Assembly: GCF_003431975.1 (NCBI RefSeq)
Contig: NZ_CP027116.1
Coordinates: forward strand, 620,001-684,000
DNA length: 64,000 nt
Direction of reading: 5' to 3'
Source: Bacillus pumilus
GTDB taxonomy: Bacteria > Bacillota > Bacilli > Bacillales > Bacillaceae
Part shown: positions 63,701 through 64,000 of the stretch, piece by piece
Layout of the letters: each line of letters starts with the position of its first letter
Numbering within the stretch: the stretch's first letter is position 1
Made by a program: the position numbers and the translations under genes
The notes under the pieces: model-generated
Database searches by the model: none
Told to the model about the DNA's origin: nothing
The model's input: the letters and a program-made list of their open reading frames with translations, nothing else

Positions 63701-63865
63701 GAGCTTTTCACAGAGGAAACCATAGAGCGGATTGCGGGCTTGCTGAAAGACATCATGCGGGCTGTTTCAGTAGATGCTGTAAGAATAGAGGAGATCGAAC
63801 TGACTTCTTCGTTCCAGCAATTAGATGACGTATCTCTTTTCGAATTAGATGACTTGAAAATATAA
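54776..63865 (+). CDS. amiI: Hybrid NRPS-PKS, C-A(Asn)-T-KS-AT-KR-ACP-C
   Basis: A 3029-residue megasynthase. C1 (12-450) has HHILLDG at 148-154. The A domain (about 470-950) has YTSGTTGRPKG and the pocket code D-L-T-K-I-G-E-V-G, asparagine. T1 Ser is 1009. KS (1068-1490) has Cys1239, His1375, His1413. AT (1590-1890) has GQGNQ at 1596 and Ser1687 in GYSFG; the specificity motif is I-A-A-H-S at 1782-1786, not HAFH, consistent with an unusual extender. KR has GGLGFIG at 2213-2219 with Ser2362, Tyr2375, Asn2379. The ACP Ser is 2528. C2 (2580-3010) has HHIISDG at 2715-2721, and an acidic tail could dock to the next protein. It joins acyl-D-Asn to Asn, extends it with hydroxymalonyl and reduces it. 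AAAGGAG precedes ATG 54776. Confidence 0.9.
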   Translation: MALQPQKLDKQNIENMLGITTIQEGLLFHHLMEPNGTAYFEQLMIEIDGPIDRDIFEQSWTNVTKQHEMLRTLFRWQELARPVQIVLKQHQPDIRYRDFTQAKEPLHVLKEEVKAQNREERFDLQEVPFRLTLCEVNDEVSWVLISFHHILLDGWSLGIVLSDWMSAYERLSNGDKPLLEQRPTYQSFVKWQQKNLQQTEAQAAYWKNVFNGWSYAELLPKSSGAYEDSEAFHQYEHQVDTSIAESLSKFTNQYDVTLASVMYTLWGVLLSKYANQDDIVFGTTVSGRNADVPHIEKMTGLFINTLPLRVSFEQERPILEQMQEVSREIAVRNEYEHTPLSDLKKYAGMTAEQSLFDSIVVIENYPLDQMLTKNDQPIRIRGFEMTEQTEFDLTLSVQAFDDQLHFSLVYNPVSFSAEQIEKWCQHFLHLLSDACAHPHKTAAQLQLLSEEEKEKQLAIFRQYGGATSSNEPTVIDLFEAQVERTPAAAAVEFGDTTVTYEQLNKRVNQLAHYLQNKGVKQEQRVGILAEHSIEMVIACLAILKAGGAYVPIDPEYPQERIEYLLEDSGVEWLLTHPIKGLTYAYHGEKIDITQPDLYTGPSDNLAEAITSDQTAYCIYTSGTTGRPKGVLIHHLGLANYIEWAKQVYVRGETRHFALYTSLSFDLTVTSIFTPLISGNTIMIYHHENRQLLVEDIIKDNRVHVMKLTPSHLQFIKHLSFPDSQMKCFILGGEQLETSLAKSIQQSFPQPIEIVNEYGPTETVVGCMIHRYDQDLDQDVYVPIGKPAQHTDILLFDKHMNLMPEGAVGELYIGGKGVAKGYLNRPELTEERFVDHPFQPGEKIYKTGDAARILPNGLIQFLGRNDDQVKLRGYRIETGEIEFWLNEQPGIKAAAIVVKPDASGTPCLAAYVVTTAILDQAAIKQALADQLPDYMIPTHFVQLDDMPLTANGKLDKRALPALKQAQQTKKQAGSTNLSDTEKVIQDIWKKVLGLDEVSVHDKFFDIGGHSLNLIHVNQQLAKQLNQSIPMVEMFRRPTIRELAAYLSGDSEQVAADAQPVKQKTRKANEPIAIIGMAGKFPGAKNVEAFWRNLKNGEESISFFSDEELLEAGIDRQTFERSDYVRAKGVIDGPDLFDASFFGYSPGQAEMMDPQIRLLHEYAYKALEDAGYVQEDYTGKVGLFTGSTSNFQWIQRFAASLDSSMSELFEVGSLNDTYTVSTRIAHKLNLKGPALTLQTACSTSLVALHLACQSIANGDSDVALAGGVSILHPVKSGYVYQQNMVKSSDGHCRAFDDQADGTVGGDGVGLVALKALSEAIEDGDHIYAVIKGSAINNDGDQKVGFNAPSVEGQTRVIQDALHQADVSPDTIEYVETHGTGTSLGDPIEIEALTKAFDTQKKQFCRIGSVKTNIGHLDAAAGAAGLIKAVLSLQHHTFVPSLHFKKANENIAFEHSPFFVNTELTDWNQPASHLRRAGVSSFGMGGTNAHVILEEAPQRDRQQMPRSAELLVLSAKSKTSLERMKAKLASQIDNTPSINLADAAYTLQTGRQSFGFRQTFVAASREDALRVLTEKQGKGIGKLMHSHVEKQKIIFMFSGQGNQYLNMGLDLYREEPYFKKQMDACFQAYEEATGRSLARILYPLAAETEKAREQLASTQYAQPAIFAIEYALSMLFIEWGVRPDAMIGYSFGELTAAAISGLFSLKDAMSMVAYRANAMQSSPSGVMMSVPLPEAELKPMLPKDISLAVVNDSSCIVSGLEEAISEFEQELKSNRLMCMRLGGTIAAHSHVMKEAAEQFGEKLTHMKAESLRIPFISNLSGDWMTDTRAKDMSYWKRHMTDTVRFAEGITNILQEDNIQLIEIGPGQDLSVMVNRSLNGLNQHVCHVLRHAKQDVTDTEFLLGQIGRLWTNGLSIDWDRFHLNRQPRKMPLPTYVFDQTSYWYDAADRVKQDKPKQSGRKQQMAEWFYTPHWEADLLPCVPLEDTSDGALLLFADPSAFGEKVTAELLTKRNESVMVRKGNEFTKHDEKSYTIRSHEPSDYERLISNLADDEINVSKVCHLWGLAERQPSQTEEEWVKQTQQEAYYSLLYIGQALKKYVLDQKVSITVLSSLTYAVGGEPVLYPEKAIHLGPAMVISQETPNLRYRIIDIDRPVENGVQEKRLLKQISDELDRAYGPLLTVYRRNKRYVKKYAKGSVPETGHAHLAKKDGVYILIGGLGFIGLNIAQTLAELTQGTLILTSRSGLPDRSKWQEWLSTHDDQDLTKIKIQRVMALEETGADVLIQKVDVRHKEDIQQLINTVDASYGQINGVIYAAGVTGDQSLQVMEQTDVTFSEPHFEAKMNGVLHLDDALGDRSLDFCFVLSSLSPILGGLGFTAYTAVNHFIDAYVYERNLRSETQWSVISFDGWEFEQGKQLDLPIGDDVTETLITEKEGRMIFERLLSLDQVEQMVISTTSLHDRIHRYVDRLSLEEESGVEHEQDGNLYSRPALSTNYAAPETELEKALSQHWQAFFKIDEIGIDDHFFEMGGDSLKAITFIGIIHRAFSVELTLPQFFQIPTIRLMAAYIDQADTAAYHAIEKAEVKEHYPLSSAQKRLYLMQQMDVNSTGYNEFKAGRIKGKLDISRLEWAFQQLIKRHESLRTAFVLENGVPYQKIEEEVPFAVTLFDLTNGSTQGSEEEQKQVIEQFLTAFTLSEAPLMRVGVMKLAEEEFVLMLDMHHIISDGLSQDILVNDFMQLYDGRTLEPLALQYKDFSEWQNDLLASEVLKESSDYWKDRLEGAPLLDLPTDFDRPEVRQFRGGHYTFRIEEAELNAFKQVILKEDATLFMGLLSVYQILLYKLSGQSDITVGVPVAGRKQEELQQVIGIFVNMLPLRLYPKAELTYQQFLEDVKAHVIDDFGHQDYQYEQMVQDLQLSRSVSRNLLFDAVFALQNMNQPELKVGGLTFSDYPYETGTSRFDLLWIAYEQEDGLSSTIEYNTELFTEETIERIAGLLKDIMRAVSVDAVRIEEIELTSSFQQLDDVSLFELDDLKI

Positions 63866-63885
63866 GTAAAGAGGTGAATGCAAGA

Positions 63886-64000
63886 GTGATTGAACATGAT
63901 GATTTTCAACTGAAAGCAGCGGCGAAGGAAAGGGTGAGGGAAAGAGCCTACTGGACATCGATCTTATCAGGTGTCCAGCTTGATGGCCGCATTCCACATA
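63886..64000 (+). CDS. Next NRPS module, N-terminal part (runs off edge)
   Basis: The first 38 codons of a gene that leaves the window. VRERAYWTSILSGVQL has the sequence found between condensation and adenylation domains, so the protein begins with an A domain and the assembly line is split after the terminal C domain of the preceding protein. In the amicoumacin pathway this A domain would load leucine, which cannot be checked here. GTG 63886 follows AAAGAGGTG. By order it would be amiJ. Confidence 0.7.
   Translation, partial: MIEHDDFQLKAAAKERVRERAYWTSILSGVQLDGRIPH

Noticed and set aside
43752-63865. Zwittermicin or colibactin cluster
   Set aside because: The tailoring genes and module order (D-Asn cap, then Asn-KS-AT-KR, then C and an A domain) fit amicoumacin better, and the yerH locus supports it; no Ser-first or cyclopropane-type modules are visible.

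Overview
The window looks like a chromosomal segment of a Bacillus of the B. pumilus/safensis/altitudinis type. The gene content and order are Bacillaceae (pbuG-yebC-yebE-yebG-purEKBCSQLFMNHD; yerA, yerC, yerD; pcrB-pcrA-ligA-camS), but several stretches differ from B. subtilis. The species assignment is inference from proteins and synteny; no rRNA lies in the window.

Layout. (1) 1-2112, minus strand: a decayed patch (CPBP-protease remnant, DUF3021 and LytTR genes each with a frameshift), then an intact acetyltransferase and a small zinc-ribbon protein. (2) 2292-6454: an ECF sigma factor with its membrane anti-sigma factor, then an MFS exporter divergent from a LysR regulator. (3) 6535-23306: purine block. 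A guanine-type riboswitch controls pbuG. A possible structured leader RNA precedes yebC. A PurR-box pair, a strong promoter and a second guanine-type riboswitch precede the twelve-gene pur operon, which encodes all steps from PRPP to IMP. (4) 23382-30516: a catabolic cluster related to B. subtilis yodP/Q/R/S/T (beta-lysine-type acetyltransferase, aminotransferase, two CoA-transferase subunits, M20 deacylase) without kamA, with a divergent PucR-type regulator. (5) 30641-42356: yerA, a 550-base gap where B. subtilis has yerB, yerC, yerD, small genes, then pcrB-pcrA-ligA-camS. (6) 42461-64000: an MFS transporter and the first part of a hybrid NRPS/PKS cluster running off the right edge.

The NRPS/PKS cluster is best read as the amicoumacin (ami) cluster. 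The first NRPS is C-A-T-E with an Asn-type adenylation code (DLTKIGEVG), which should build an acyl-D-Asn prodrug cap. The next gene is a ClbP/ZmaM/XcnG-type S12 peptidase with a signal peptide and three C-terminal membrane helices, suited to removing that cap outside the cytoplasm. A BtrH-like protein and a type II thioesterase follow, then a four-gene hydroxymalonyl-ACP extender set (3-hydroxyacyl dehydrogenase, FkbH-like HAD protein, ACP, acyl-ACP dehydrogenase) with no O-methyltransferase. The 3029-residue megasynthase is C-A(Asn)-T-KS-AT-KR-ACP-C. Asn extended by a reduced hydroxymalonyl unit gives the amino-dihydroxy-amide arm of amicoumacin, and the terminal C domain would join it to the next (expected Leu) module, whose first 38 codons are at the right edge. 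The cluster sits next to camS (yerH), where B. subtilis carries yerI, a relative of the amicoumacin kinase AmiN.
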